Part shown: positions 24,042 through 35,366 of the stretch, in pieces | Layout of the letters: each line of letters begins with the position of its first letter | Position numbering within the stretch: the first letter of the stretch is position 1 | Assembly: GCF_958450345.1 (NCBI RefSeq) | Contig: NC_088780.1 | Location: 119,178,226 to 119,242,225 of the forward strand | DNA length: 64,000 nt | Origin: Calliphora vicina | Lineage: Eukaryota > Arthropoda > Insecta > Diptera > Calliphoridae | Reading direction: 5' to 3' | The notes under the pieces: generated by a model | What the model was told of the DNA's origin: nothing | Databases searched by the model: none | Seen by the model: only the letters and a program-made list of their open reading frames with translations | Translations under genes and position numbers: made by a program

Positions 24042-24651
24042 TAATTTACATATTTATCCATTACATGGATATATTGGATTACAATTATATTCCAATCTTC
24101 ACGAAATTTGGGAGATCTATCAATCATAGATGTCAGTAGAGTAATATAATAAAAGTAACTATCCTCATATATGAAAATTTCTATAAAAATATAAATACGT
24201 TTTTTTTTTTTCGAAAATCAATATTTTTTCGGAACATTTGACATTTTTTTTAATACTTATTTATTTCTATATATCAAATTTTTTATCGTTCCAATTACAC
24301 TAGTTTACAAATCAAACAGGAGCTAGGAACGCTAGTTAATTGACCATTTTTTGTTTACCACCTATGCATCAAAATTTTGAGATATATTGGTTTTTATTTT
24401 TCACCTGCCCTGAGTACTACTAATGCATACTGTAGTGTACTGAATTGTAGTAATTAAGTATTTACATCTTTTATGGGTACTCAACACTCTGGCGAAGCTA
24501 CTAGATACTTTCAGAGTTGTATTCTTTTGACAAATTCAAAAAAAAATTAACTGGAAAAAAATAAATACTGTTTAAAAGTATATCTTTCCTATAGCTAAAT
24601 GTTAATAAATCGCTATTAAATACAAAACTCTAAACTAAAAACTATTTTAAA
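24042..24651. other. Gene-free intron stretch
   Basis: AT-rich, contains long T runs near 24200. Nothing coding recognised. Confidence 0.5.
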
Positions 24652-25267
24652 ATGTCTTCTAGAAAGTGTAAAATAAACCCAGACCATTTTTGTTTTATTT
24701 GCGGAAAAATTATTCAGTCAAATCGAGGTTTTCCTATAATACAAACACTGCAAAATGCTTATTTCGTAAAAGCTTTAGATAAGATAAAACCAGCATTTCA
24801 ATATTTATGCAGCGTGTTCCCGAGTCTTTCTGAGGCTAAACTAAAAGAAGGGATATTTGTGGGTCCTCAAATAAGAAAAATTTTGGTTGATACCAAATTT
24901 GAGTGTCTATTAACCGATGTTGAAAATGCAGCATGGAATTCTTTTAAACTTGTTGTTGAAGAATTTTTGGGGAATATGAAAAGTCAAAATTACAGAGATA
25001 TTGTTGCGAATTTATTACTGCGAATTTGAACTGATGGGTGTAAATATATCCCTCAAAATTCACTTTTTACATTCTCATGTGGATGTTTTCCCGGAAAACC
25101 TCGGACACATGAATGACGAACATAGAGAGCTTTTCCATCAAGATTTGAAGTTTTTCGAGAGGAATTATCAAGGTTTTTGGGATCATAATATGCTAGGAGA
25201 CTACTGTTGAAGTGTCGTGAGGGAGACAAATGAAAATAATTATAAAAAGAGGGCTCTTCACTTTTAA
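24652..25267 (+). pseudogene. Degraded copy of a repeat-associated zinc-binding protein family
   Basis: The first 125 codons (24652-25029) contain CFICG, then FPSLSEAKLKEGIFVGPQIR and VENAAWNSFKLVVEEFLGN, ending NYRDIVANLL before an early stop. The continuation lies one frame over from about 25010: GVNISLKIHFLHSHVDVFPE, NLGHMNDEHRELFHQDLKFF, RNYQGFWDHNMLGDYC, then TGA (25208-25210) where relatives have tryptophan, then SVVRETNENNYKKRALHF and TAA at 25265-25267. I recall this module (a short CxxC N-terminus, then EGIFVGPQI, KIHFLHSH and FHQD) from large multicopy families of unnamed arthropod and cnidarian proteins of several hundred residues. Here the middle appears deleted. Family membership is from memory and the biochemical role is unknown. 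One frameshift and one stop make a working protein unlikely. Confidence 0.65.
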
Positions 25268-26699
25268 TTTTTTTTGTCCTAATTTAATGTACATTTTTAA
25301 TAAATATCTCAAAAGTTTGACGTCCAGGATTTTTTAATATTTTTTCCGAAGTTAGAAGACCTAAATACCCAAATCTCCATATGTTTCAATTCTTGAACAA
25401 AAACCTTGTAAACTAGTGTTATTATTATTTTTTCCAAGATGAATTTTCAATTCATATAATTTTTCACTCCTCATAAAAACATTTATTACAAAACTTCTCT
25501 GGTATTCCCAAAAATATATTTTTACCACTTTTTGTGAGAAAGAAGATACTACCTCCAACGCACCATATTTGCAATTAATGTTTATAAATTTTGTTTAAAT
25601 AAAAGCAATATTAGCTTAAAACATAGAAATAACTTATTGTTGAGCAGAAAACTATGAAGTTATTTAATACAGTCCATTTTCAAAGTGTAAAGATAGAAAA
25701 CATTATCAGTTTAAAATATTTAAACTACACACTACATTGAATTTGTTCTATTTTTTTATAAAAAAAGTAGTATTTAAGTTTATGTAAATACTGATAACAT
25801 TGACAACAACATAAACAAACAAATAATTTGTTCGTTCAAATATAGACATTATAGTTTTAATCGAAATTTTTCCAAGGGAACATTATTTCACGACAAAGAG
25901 AATTTAGAACAAAGCTTGAATACCTGGGGCTTTCAATGTGAAACATATCGGTAAAGTACTGTACTTGGGTGTGTCATTAACCAAAATTAGTATGAATCAT
26001 GTCAAACTTTTTAAAAATTTGATGACCTCATTGTATTGGTTAAGAAGTGCTAATTATATTTAGCAGAACAACCAAAGAGAACTTATATAAGAAATGAGGT
26101 TTTGCAAATAAAATGCAAGTTCAAAAATAGCAAAATATTTTCATATACATATTTGCTACATAAATATATAAATGTGTTAATTACTGAAGTTCATTGAAAA
26201 TATATTTAATTTTCAAACTAAATAATAAATATACTCGTAGAAAAAGAAATACACATTTGTCCAATCCCTTTTCATAATTCAAATATGTACGTATGTAAAT
26301 ATTTAAAAAGTTATTAACAAAAAGATACATTTATAATTGAACAAATAAATAATTTATTTTTAATTACAAATATTGTTTTAATGACCGATATTTTTTTGTT
26401 ATTGTGTATATTCTCTTTTATTAACACTTTTAACGTCAGCTGAAGTTTTTTGTTAGGCTTTATTTAATTCAATGTATGAATAATTTACAGTGGGTTACCC
26501 CCATAACAGTTGTTTAAATTGACACATACGTTAGACATTTTTATTTTTTTATTTAGTCATATTATTTTCAGTTTAAACCTATTCACCTCAAATTAAATAA
26601 ATATACATATTTAAATATTATTGCTCAGATTTATATGGTAGTATTTAAAATAAAAACTGCAAATAAAAGCTTTTCTACAAAGTTTGGAATGAAAATTCT
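25268..26699. other. Gene-free intron stretch
   Basis: AT-rich spacer with no supported feature. The 65-codon minus-strand frame at 25558-25361 shows no recognisable motif. Confidence 0.5.
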
Positions 26700-27270
26700 G
26701 AGCGTCATTTTTATACCCTTCGCCATGAGTGGCGTAATTCCGTTTCTAATTTCTACATTTTTCATTTGCGACCCCCACAAAGTATATATACTCTGGATCG
26801 TTATAGATAGCGAAGTCGATATATTCATGTCCATCTGGGCGTCTGTATGTTAAAATCAACTTTCCTCGATTTTTGGCTTATTTTTGATCTATATCCGGAC
26901 AACTAAGTCATTAATATAGACAATATCTAATGATAGATATTTCAAAGTCCATTGCAAAGATGTATACATATAAGGCTATTATAGTAAGTTGGACCTACAA
27001 TGGGTCAAAATCGGAAAAATATTTTTTAACTCGAATTTTTTTTTCATCAACAAATATTTTTTTGTCATAAATTCTTTTTTGACATTTTTTTTTTTAAATT
27101 AAACAAAAAAAAATTGGAAAAATTTTTTTTTAAAAAAATTTTAAAAACAATTTATTTAAAAAAAAATTTTATTTTCTTTAAATAAAAATATTTAAAAAAA
27201 ATATTTTTAAGTATAATTTGGTGAAGGGTATATAAGATTCGGCACAGCCGAATATAGCTCTCTTACTTGT
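26700..27270. repeat. Dispersed repeat with TATACCCTTC end
   Basis: Begins TTTATACCCTTCGCCATGAG, continues with CACAAAGTATATATACTCTGGATCG and CATGTCCATCTGGGCGTCTG, and ends with TTTGGTGAAGGGTATATAAG plus TTCGGCACAGCCGAATATAG and CTTACTTGTT. This layout recurs throughout fly genomes. A copy in the other orientation is at 41150-41370 and a short one at 1065-1222. The two 67-72 codon frames inside are repeat artefacts. Confidence 0.65.
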
Positions 27271-27898
27271 TATTCTTTAAATTATTCTTGTTACAGTTAA
27301 TATTATATGATTTTTTAATCAGAGGATTTTTCATTGATATCAAGGCCCACCGACTACTGTGCATAAATCCGCTGAACAAAAATAGTGTTAACTGGTCAGT
27401 TAAGTATGTATAGTGGATGTCATTAGGACCCTGGCCATAAGCTTAGTTGTGCCAGAACTACTGCTATTTTCGGCGGTAGAGGTGCTATGGCCGAACTCCA
27501 AGTGTTACCACGGAATTAATGGCGTCTCAATGAATATCGTTGAAAGTTTTCATGTACAAGTTGCGAACCTATGGATCCTTTACATTATCCCAACTAAACT
27601 GAAAGTTTGGTGAGCTGGATAAAAGGGTAATTTTTTAAAGTTTTTTCATATTTCTCGCAAAGGAAATATATGAAATATTGGTATCATGTAAAGGTCTTTG
27701 AAAAGAACTGTCAATGATATCTAAGATTTCCATGTAAGTTCATAAATATTCGAACTTTCATTATTTTTGGCAAACATGTTTCTTTTTTTTAATTTTAACA
27801 TAAATAATTAAATTTTATATAAAATCACCAAAACTATTTTTTCCGTTTTTTTTTAATTCAATGTTATGTTAATTTCATAAGCTTCATTCTATTTGTAT

Positions 27899-28020
27899 TA
27901 GGGTTGCTACTTTTTTCTTTCCCGGGAGGAAATTAAAAAATCGTTTCATTCCCGGGAATTTTTTAACACTAAATTAAACCAAAAACCAGAAAATTTTTTT
28001 CGAATAAATTGACTTATAAT
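27899..28020. repeat. TAGGGTTGCTAC / TTCCCGGGA repeat, copy 1
   Basis: Starts TTAGGGTTGCTACTTTTTTC, carries two CCCGGGA motifs and TAACACTAAATTAAACCAAA. The same series recurs at 30611-30861 and 40912-41035. Confidence 0.55.
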
Positions 28021-30515
28021 TGTACCAGGGTTTTAAAAGAAGTATAAAATAACTATATTTGGTTGTACAATGTTGGTCCAGCCTTTATAAGGGTTTCTAA
28101 TTTAATAGTGGCATTTTATCAGTACTGTCACAGTCGTAGTTTTAATCAGTATGAAAACAATAAATTCTTTGTTTAATTAAAAAACTTAAGAATTTCGACT
28201 ATGTTAAATCTATAAACCACGCGAAGTTAGAGACATTTCTCATATATGATTGTAGATAAACAAATTTGAACCACTATTGTTGTTATTATTTACTAATTAT
28301 GAATCATATTCATTGAATATCCCTAAAAGTTGTAATGTTAGGCATCTTAATAATTCCTTCCTGAGTGAAAAAAATTCGGTTATTTCAACCGTAATAATTC
28401 TTTGCCAACTGACTATCTGTAGCTAGAACCGAAAAAATCTATGGATATAATAGAATGATTCAATTAGTAACAAATTTGCCCATCAAAACGAATCAGAAAA
28501 TTGTAACTTTTAGAAGAAAACTTATGAAGAAATTACCGAAAGGGAAATGTTATATAACAATTTATATTTTAGTTAAATTAAAATACTCGTACATACTTAC
28601 AACATTTCACGCAAAAAAATTTAAAATGTAATAACATAAAATAAAGTTTATTGTCAAAAGTTATTTTATGGAATACAAAATTAATTTTTTAGTAAGATTT
28701 AATTTTAATATGCTGAATTTCCGATATAATTATTCATAAATTCACTAAAATTGATTGTTGGGGGATATGCAAGTTCCTATGCGCATTTCACTGGTTGCTT
28801 ATGCTATATCACCAGGAAAACTTTTCCAAAAGGCTTTAGGCCAATTAAAATTACAGACACTCAAACTTTACTTATAAAAATATAATTTGTATAATATCTG
28901 TAGATTAACTAAAGCCCTTAGGAAAAGGTTTTCTGAAATGCGAAAAAAGCCACAGTCTTATTCGTAGTTAATGAATCTGTGTGTTAATTTAATTGCTATT
29001 TTATTCGAAACATTTTACTAAAAAAAAGTCAAATCTATTCCATTGCCCATCAGTGTAGTCTCATCATACATTAATGTTATAACTGTCAGCTTTATGTTGT
29101 GGTTAGCATTTGACATTTAAGTATTTGTTTCTTAGGGAAATGTTGTATGATAAAGCTAGGTCTAACAAAAGCTACAGAATCTTTATAATAAATCTCAATG
29201 ATTGTTCGCACATATTAGAAAAGAGAAAAACTTTATCGAATTCCTTTAAAAAAAATATATATATGTATATTCAAAACTACTTAGAAATTTTTAAGAAAAA
29301 TATCTTCTATTAAGTTCATTTCTTGACAAGAACAATTATTGCACTTGAATACATCAATTATATTAAAATTAATTTCCTCTACTTGAAAATGAATAGATTC
29401 CTCTTTAAGTAAAACCACATATACATACATACATATTTTTAAATTTAAATATGTAATAAAAAAAATTCGAGTACAAAGTTATATGTATGCGCATTAGTGA
29501 GTGCGAATATCATAAGCATTTTCTTCCTGTGTTAAATTAATTGTAGATGTTTGTGAAGCTAAACTGAACTGAATGAATTTGAGATCTAAACAATCTATTC
29601 AAATCTACATGATAATAATACACTAAATATACATGATATAACCACAGACAAACGTGTAGAAACTCTGTATACAATATCTAGAATTAAAAAATACACGGCG
29701 ACCGACGACTTTTATTATTCAGACAGTCAGTAGATTCTGTAAAATTTTGTCTACATTTGCTCTAAAATTCTCTAATACTGACTCGTATTATCTTTAGAAT
29801 TTTACTTGCACTTAGGCACAAGTTTCGCGCCAATTTTTATTAAACTCAACTATAGCCAAGACATAAATATACATACATATGTACATCGATATGTATGTAT
29901 GTATGTAGTAAATATAAATACTGGCAAAAAGCACATACTTGCTGAATTGAATGGACGGAGAATTGTTTGTTCAATACTATTATTGCATATGAAGTAAAGA
30001 AACAGCTCGAAAATGAAAAAAAATAAATAATAATAGAAATAAAGCAGTCTACTAAAGGTAAAAACAAAATAAATACATAAGTGTAGATACACATATTTAG
30101 AGAAAGATTAGTAATTTATGCGATGACAGTTTTAATTTTGTGAAATAATTTTTTTTTTCAATTTAAGACAGACTTTATTAGAACAAATATAAGAGAAATG
30201 TAGAAAACTGCTAAATTAAAGTAGCAACAACACATTTTTATTATTTAAAATAATTTTTGTGATACGCGAAACTAAAACAATTTGCAAATAATTTTGCTGT
30301 TAGATAATTTCTTTCACATTGAGATGTGTTATCTATTGTTTAATGTATTTTTAGGTTAATTATCAGAGATAATAGTGCGAGTGAAAAACGGAAATCAGTT
30401 TTAATTTGGTTCAAGCGGAAATTGGAAACAACAAAATGTTTACAAATATATATTTTTATTTTTAATATTTTTTTTTTGTAATTCAAAAACACAATTTTTT
30501 TTTTGGATTTTTTTT
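28021..30515. other. Gene-free intron stretch
   Basis: AT-rich. Contains ATACATACATATGTACATCG / TATGTATGTATG microsatellite text near 29870-29905. Overlapping short frames there are microsatellite translations. No gene supported. Confidence 0.5.
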
Positions 30516-30581
30516 TGTGTTTGTTGTGCAAAGTGTAAACAAATTAGAGTGTAATTTTCCAATTTTTTTAGTTGAATACCC
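30516..30581. mobile_element. Fragment of GGTATTCATTT MITE (right arm only)
   Basis: AAGTGTAAACAAATTAGAGT plus GTAATTTTCCAATTTTTTT and GAATACC match the right arm of the MITE at 2613-2767. The left arm is not next to it. Confidence 0.55.
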
Positions 30582-30610
30582 AACTATTTACAAAGTAGAA
30601 TAGGTAATAA

Positions 30611-30861
30611 ATCCATAAATTTCCCTGACATTTTTCATTCCCATGAACAAATACAAAAATCTGTTCATTCCCAGAAATTTGTTAATACTGAATTAAGCCA
30701 AAGACTAGAAAAGTTTTTCGAATAAGCTGTTTGATATGGATATATGTAATCAAATCATCAAATGTAGGGCACGATAAATTCTCGAAATTTACTGGGAATC
30801 TCTAAAAAAATATTTTCGATAATTCCCGGGGAAAAAAAAATTTTCCGAGTAAGAACCCTAG
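30611..30861. repeat. TTCCCGGGA repeat, copy 2 with terminal AACCCTAG
   Basis: Contains TTCATTCCCAGAAATTTGTT, AATACTGAATTAAGCCAAAG and, at its right end, ATTCCCGGGG followed by GAGTAAGAACCCTAG, which is the inverse of the TAGGGTTGCTAC start of copy 1. This defines both termini of the family. Confidence 0.6.
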
Positions 30862-31067
30862 TCCGAATATTATAATGAACGATATTATTTTTATATGGCT
30901 TAAAGCCTGTGTTAAATTCAATACTTTTAGATTGTTTATTCCAAGTTGAATTGATGACAAAAATTTTTTGTTGAGAACTTACATTTTACAATTTTTGAAA
31001 CAATAAGGGATTCATTTAAAAAAAGGGAAAATTACACTCTGATTTTTTTACACTTCTACACAACAAA

Positions 31068-31776
31068 ACAAGTAAGAAAGTATGGTCGGTCAAGCCCGAC
31101 CATATAATACCCTACACTAACCCCCAGTAACACGAAGTCTGGTTATGTGTTAACTAATAGTTATACTGACAGTTTTCATACAAAAATAATTTTAACCGAC
31201 AGTATAACTATTAGTTAATGCATAACCAGGCTTCGTGTTAATGGGGGTAAGTAAAAGAGCAAAAAAAATTTTTCTTTTAAAATTTCAATAATTTATATTT
31301 TGGAGTGATTTTCGGAAGTGGGGTTATATGGGAACTATGACTAATTATGGACCGATCGTAACAAAATTTGGTGACATGAATTTTGTGTATATAAAACTTA
31401 TTTGGAGCGGAATTTGTGGAGATACATATATAAATTAAACATTTATGACCGATAAAGTCCAATTTCGGGAGGACATTTGTATGGGGGCTAGGTGAAATAA
31501 TGGACCGATTTCAGCCAGTTTCAATAGGCTTGGTCCTTGAGACGAAAAAATAATATGTACCAAATTTGATCGAAATATCTTCAAAATTGCGACCTGTACT
31601 CTGCGCACAAGGTTTACATGGACAGCCAGCCAGCCAGCCGACCAGACGGACGGACGGACGGACATCGTATACGGATCGGTATACTTTAAGGTGGGTGTTA
31701 GACTAATATTTTTGGGCGTTACAAACATCTGCACAAACGCATAATACCCTCCCCACTATGGTGGTGTAGGGTAGAA
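31068..31776. repeat. Dispersed calyptrate-type repeat with GGTCGG...CCGACC end
   Basis: Begins ACAAGTAAGAAAGTATGGTC followed by the short hairpin GGTCGGTCAAGCCCGACC and ATAATACCCTACAC. It contains GGACCGATCGTAACAAAATT, a CCAGCCAGCCAGC / GGACGGACGGACGG simple-repeat zone near 31625-31665, and ends ATAATACCCTCCCCACTATG plus GTGGTGTAGGGTA. A decayed copy of the same family is at 37398-37557. The 99-codon minus-strand frame inside (31734-31435) is a repeat artefact. Confidence 0.7.
31118..31250. mobile_element. 133-bp MITE nested in the dispersed repeat
   Basis: TAACCCCCAGTAACACGAAG, then GGTTATG and TAACTAATAGTTATACT, at 31118-31166 is mirrored at 31201-31250 with few mismatches. It interrupts the surrounding repeat. 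Confidence 0.75.
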
Positions 31777-31803
31777 TTTTTTTTAGATTTTATATTTTGT
31801 GTG

Positions 31804-32504
31804 AAGAACCAATTAAGCGCAAAGGTCCACCTCAGTGCCTTAATTGCCAAGAGTTCGGTCACACCCGAACATTCTGCAAATTACCTTCTGTATGTGTAAG
31901 ATGTGGAGATATTCATAAAAGTCAAGAATGCCCCCACTCAAAAACAGATAATATAAGAAAATGTAGTAATTGTGGTCAAAATCACACCGCAAACTACCGT
32001 GGATGCCCAGTATTCCTACGCATACAGGAATCAACGAAGGCAAGAAGACCTTTATATGCTCAATATACGGCTTCTAACTTTCCAAGCCTTCCTGATGCTT
32101 CTAGTGCTCAATATAGAAGTATCATAAAAAACAATAATCAAAACAAATCGTATGCCCATACGACAAATGAGGGTTCAGTTACCCAAATGAAAACAAACAC
32201 AGGTGCTTCTAGTGCTCAATATAGGGGCATCATAAATGATAATTATCAAAACAAATCGTATGCCAATACGACAAATGAGGGTTCAGTTACCCAAATGAAA
32301 AGAAGCAATGGAAATAATTCCCCATTATTTTCATATGCACATGCATTAAAAGAGGGTGTACCAGTACCCGACAATAACTCTCAAAGCTCTATTGAGAATC
32401 TAATTCAAACCATGAACAGTTTCATGACGAACATGCAAAATATGTTTCAACAATTGATGCAGAATCAAAGCATGCTCATGCAGATCCTGCTAAATAAAAA
32501 ATGA
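31804..32504 (+). CDS. Retrotransposon ORF1 (gag-like), 5'-truncated
   Basis: Nucleic-acid-binding ORF1 protein of a jockey-clade element, missing its N-terminal part. Three zinc knuckles follow one another: CLNCQEFGHTRTFC (CX2CX4HX4C), CVRCGDIHKSQEC and CSNCGQNHTANYRGC. A 36-residue tandem duplication (units start ASSAQYR; DNA period 108 bp from 32097) follows, then a methionine- and glutamine-rich tail ending QSMLMQILLNKK. The open frame can be extended back to a TTG at 31797, but that lies in the target duplication and is not a real start. The stop TGA overlaps the ORF2 ATG (ATGA at 32501-32504), suggesting coupled re-initiation in the parent element. Confidence 0.88.
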
Positions 32505-35152
32505 ATTCTCTAAGAATTTGTTTTTGGAATGCTAACGGCCTTAGCCAACATAAGAATGATGTACAACAATTTCTCCACCTTCAGGAAATTGATGTACTAC
32601 TCGTTTCTGAAACACACTTTACCATAAAGAACTGTTTCAGAATTAACGGATACTATACTTATGACACAAAACATCCAAGTGGTAGAGCTTGTGGTGGAAC
32701 AGCTATATTAGTGAGAAAGGATATTAGGCATTTCCCAATGCCAGAATATAAAACGGATCACATCCAGGCCACATCTATAAATATACCTGATGGTAGAGTT
32801 ACAATATCTTCAATATATTGTCCTCCTAGGTATAATATTAATCGAGAGCAGTTTCTCGAATATTTTAGGACTCTAGGTCCAAGATTTATAGCAGCTGGTG
32901 ATTACAATGCAAAACATACATTTTGGGGCTCTCGCCTTATTACTCCTAGAGGGAGGCAACTGTTAGAAGCAATATCGTCTAACAGACTAGATGCCATATC
33001 TAGTGGCCAACCTACTTATTGGCCTACAGACCTCAATAAGATTCCCGATCTAATTGACTTCGCTGTAATCAAGAATATAAAAAGAGAATTTATTTCAGTG
33101 ATCCCTTCGCTGGACCTCTCGTCAGACCACTCGCCTACAGTTTTAACGTTATTAGCAGTTCCAAGTAAATTGGAAAACTCTTACTCTTGTTTCCCTAACA
33201 AGAAAACGAACTGGTTAAAGTATAAAATGTATGTTAGCTCACACTTGCCACAAAACATCTCATTGAAAAATGAGTATGCGATACAATCCGCTGTCGATAT
33301 ATTTACAGACATTTTAACAAACGCCGTTAAAGTGTCCACGCCCCCAGTCACCCTGGGGAATTACAGACATTCAAAATGTCCTAAAAACATTGATTCTCTT
33401 ATCAAAGAAAAGAGAACCCTCAGACGTCAATGGCAACAATCGCGATCTCCGAACGTAAAGGCTAAACTTAATCAGTGCCAAAGAAGACTTCACGTCGCCT
33501 TAAAGATTAATAAAGAATCTAACCTGAGAAATTATCTTAGAAACTTAGACCCTACTAAGAACACAGAATATAGTCTCTGGAAAGCTGTGAAAAATATGCA
33601 ATGCCCTATTGTATATGAGTCGCCCATACGCCTTCAGAACGGAGAATGGGCAAAAAATACTTCAGAAAAAATCGAAGCATTTGCCAATCACTTGGAGAAT
33701 GTATTTACCCCAAATGATACAAATTCATATATTAGAGATAATGTCATAAATAATGTGGTGCCAGCCCCACTAAAATTCCGGTTCTCTGCCGTGAGGACGA
33801 CGGTCAAAGGTCTTAAGGCTGGAAAATCACCTGGTATAGATAAAATTACTACCACGATGATAAGTAATCTGCCCAACTCAGCACTGAGAATTATTTTGTT
33901 CATATTTAACTCAATACTACGTATTGGATATTTCCCATCCTCATGGAAAATATCTGATATAGTTATGATACCGAAACCGGGAAAAGATGTCACTCAAGTG
34001 ACATCATACCGTCCCATTAGCCTATTGTCAATATTCTCAAAACTTTTTGAAAAGTTGTTACTTGAGAGACTTATAGTGCACCTTGACGAAAATTGCATTA
34101 TTCCTGACCATCAATTTGGTTTCAGAAGGAAACATAGTACTATCGAACAGGTACATCGGATAACTACACTTATTCGGAAAACCTTCGAGAGCAAGCAGTA
34201 TTGTTCCGCATCATTTATTGACATATCTCAAGCCTTCGATAAAGTCTGGCACGATGGACTAATACACAAAATTACTAGATTACTACCTGCGAACGTACAT
34301 AAACTGCTTAAAAATTACATACAAGAAAGATCTTTCCAAATCAGATCAAAGGATGTGATCTCAACACGTCGAAAAATATCCGCTGGTGTACCACAGGGAA
34401 GTATTCTAGGGCCGTTCCTATATATTTTATATACTGCAGATATGCCCACGAGCGCACTGACTCACACATCTACATTTGCGGATGATACCGCTTTTTTAAG
34501 TACACATGAAAATCCCGTAATAGCTTCTGAACAACTCCAGTCTCACATCGGCGATTTGGAAAAATGGCTGGACAAATGGAAAATTAAGGTCAATGCAACA
34601 AAATGTATTCACGTTACATTTACTTTAAGACGAGAAAGTTGCCCTTCCATACAGATAAATAATATCAAAATCCCAGAACAGAGCCATGTGCGATATCTCG
34701 GTATCCATCTTGATCGCCGTTTAACATGGTCCCACCATATTGAAGCCAAGGTTACGCAAATAAAATTAAAGTCAGTCCAACTGTACTGGTTAATTGGCCC
34801 ACGGTCTGCTCTAGACTTGGAATACAAAGTGCTTTTGTACAAAACAATTATAAAACCGATATGGCTATACGGCATTCAGCTATGGGGAACAGCCTCCTCA
34901 TCTAACGTTGAAAAATTGCAAAGAAAGCAGTCAGCACTGTTAAGGACAATAACAGGTGCCCCATGGTACATTCGCAATAGTAATATCCATAGGGATCTCA
35001 ATGTCCCCATAATACGCGAGGAGATCAAACTCTCCAGTCTAAAATACATTTCAAAACTAATGAATCATCCAAACCCCCTCGCCAGGGAGTTGCTGTCATT
35101 TGAGGGTCATAGACGACTGAGGCGATTGGAAACACTGGATCTGGCCAGATAA
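32501..35152 (+). CDS. Retrotransposon ORF2: endonuclease-reverse transcriptase
   Basis: 883 codons, no interruption. The N-terminal apurinic-like endonuclease shows WNANGLSQ (residues 9-16), SETHF (36-40, catalytic Glu), GDYNAKH (133-139), PDLIDFAV (182-189) and SSDHSPT (207-213). The reverse transcriptase domain shows AGKSPGIDKI (440-449), YRPISLLS (503-510), FIDISQAFDKVWH (572-584), PQGSILGP (631-638) and FADD (659-662). No RNase H domain follows and the protein ends in a short C-terminal tail (RRLETLDLAR), as in jockey-clade ORF2 proteins. All core catalytic residues I can identify are present. It lies antisense to Past1 inside its intron. Confidence 0.95.
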   Translation: MNSLRICFWNANGLSQHKNDVQQFLHLQEIDVLLVSETHFTIKNCFRINGYYTYDTKHPSGRACGGTAILVRKDIRHFPMPEYKTDHIQATSINIPDGRVTISSIYCPPRYNINREQFLEYFRTLGPRFIAAGDYNAKHTFWGSRLITPRGRQLLEAISSNRLDAISSGQPTYWPTDLNKIPDLIDFAVIKNIKREFISVIPSLDLSSDHSPTVLTLLAVPSKLENSYSCFPNKKTNWLKYKMYVSSHLPQNISLKNEYAIQSAVDIFTDILTNAVKVSTPPVTLGNYRHSKCPKNIDSLIKEKRTLRRQWQQSRSPNVKAKLNQCQRRLHVALKINKESNLRNYLRNLDPTKNTEYSLWKAVKNMQCPIVYESPIRLQNGEWAKNTSEKIEAFANHLENVFTPNDTNSYIRDNVINNVVPAPLKFRFSAVRTTVKGLKAGKSPGIDKITTTMISNLPNSALRIILFIFNSILRIGYFPSSWKISDIVMIPKPGKDVTQVTSYRPISLLSIFSKLFEKLLLERLIVHLDENCIIPDHQFGFRRKHSTIEQVHRITTLIRKTFESKQYCSASFIDISQAFDKVWHDGLIHKITRLLPANVHKLLKNYIQERSFQIRSKDVISTRRKISAGVPQGSILGPFLYILYTADMPTSALTHTSTFADDTAFLSTHENPVIASEQLQSHIGDLEKWLDKWKIKVNATKCIHVTFTLRRESCPSIQINNIKIPEQSHVRYLGIHLDRRLTWSHHIEAKVTQIKLKSVQLYWLIGPRSALDLEYKVLLYKTIIKPIWLYGIQLWGTASSSNVEKLQRKQSALLRTITGAPWYIRNSNIHRDLNVPIIREEIKLSSLKYISKLMNHPNPLARELLSFEGHRRLRRLETLDLAR

Positions 35153-35366
35153 TCATCGAGCACTCATGTTGGATATTGCAGCGGCAATAACAACTTTAGT
35201 TTTAGTTTAGGTTAAGATTTGAATACTTATTTGTAAATTTCTAAAAAGAAAGATTCAATAAAGAAAAAGATACTGAAAAAAAAAAAAAAAAAAAAAATAT
35301 TTTGTGTGGTGTAAAAGTGTAAAAAAAATTAGAGTGTAGTTTTCCATTTTTTTGAAATAAATAGCC

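Larger units (their letters stand above)
31804..35296 (+). mobile_element. 5'-truncated jockey-clade non-LTR retrotransposon
   Basis: Flanked by a perfect 12-bp target duplication ATATTTTGTGTG (31792-31803 and 35297-35308). Ends in AATAAA (35257-35262) followed after 13 nt by a run of about 20 A. The 5' end starts inside ORF1, the usual outcome of incomplete target-primed reverse transcription. ORF2 is uninterrupted. Perfect duplication, intact ORF2 and intact A-tail suggest a recent insertion. Confidence 0.92.
31007..35366. mobile_element. GGTATTCATTT-family MITE split by nested insertions
   Basis: The left arm (31007-31065: GGGATTCATTTAAAAAAAGG, AAAATTACACTCTGATTTTT) and the inverted right arm (35309-35366: TTAGAGTGTAGTTTTCC, GAAATAAATAGCCC) belong to one small MITE of the 2613-2767 family. 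Between them lie a dispersed repeat (31068-31776) and a jockey-clade retrotransposon (31804-35296). Confidence 0.75.

Noticed and set aside
25208..25210. Programmed stop-codon readthrough or selenocysteine at the TGA
   Set aside because: The same sequence also has a frameshift and a missing middle, so simple decay explains the stop; the replaced residue in relatives, as I recall, is tryptophan.
27413..27613. 66-codon plus-strand frame after the dispersed repeat
   Set aside because: Slightly less AT-rich than its surroundings but shows no domain, and no neighbouring exon continues it.
31435..31734. 99-codon minus-strand frame
   Set aside because: Lies wholly inside a dispersed repeat and translates its GGACGGAC simple-repeat zone.
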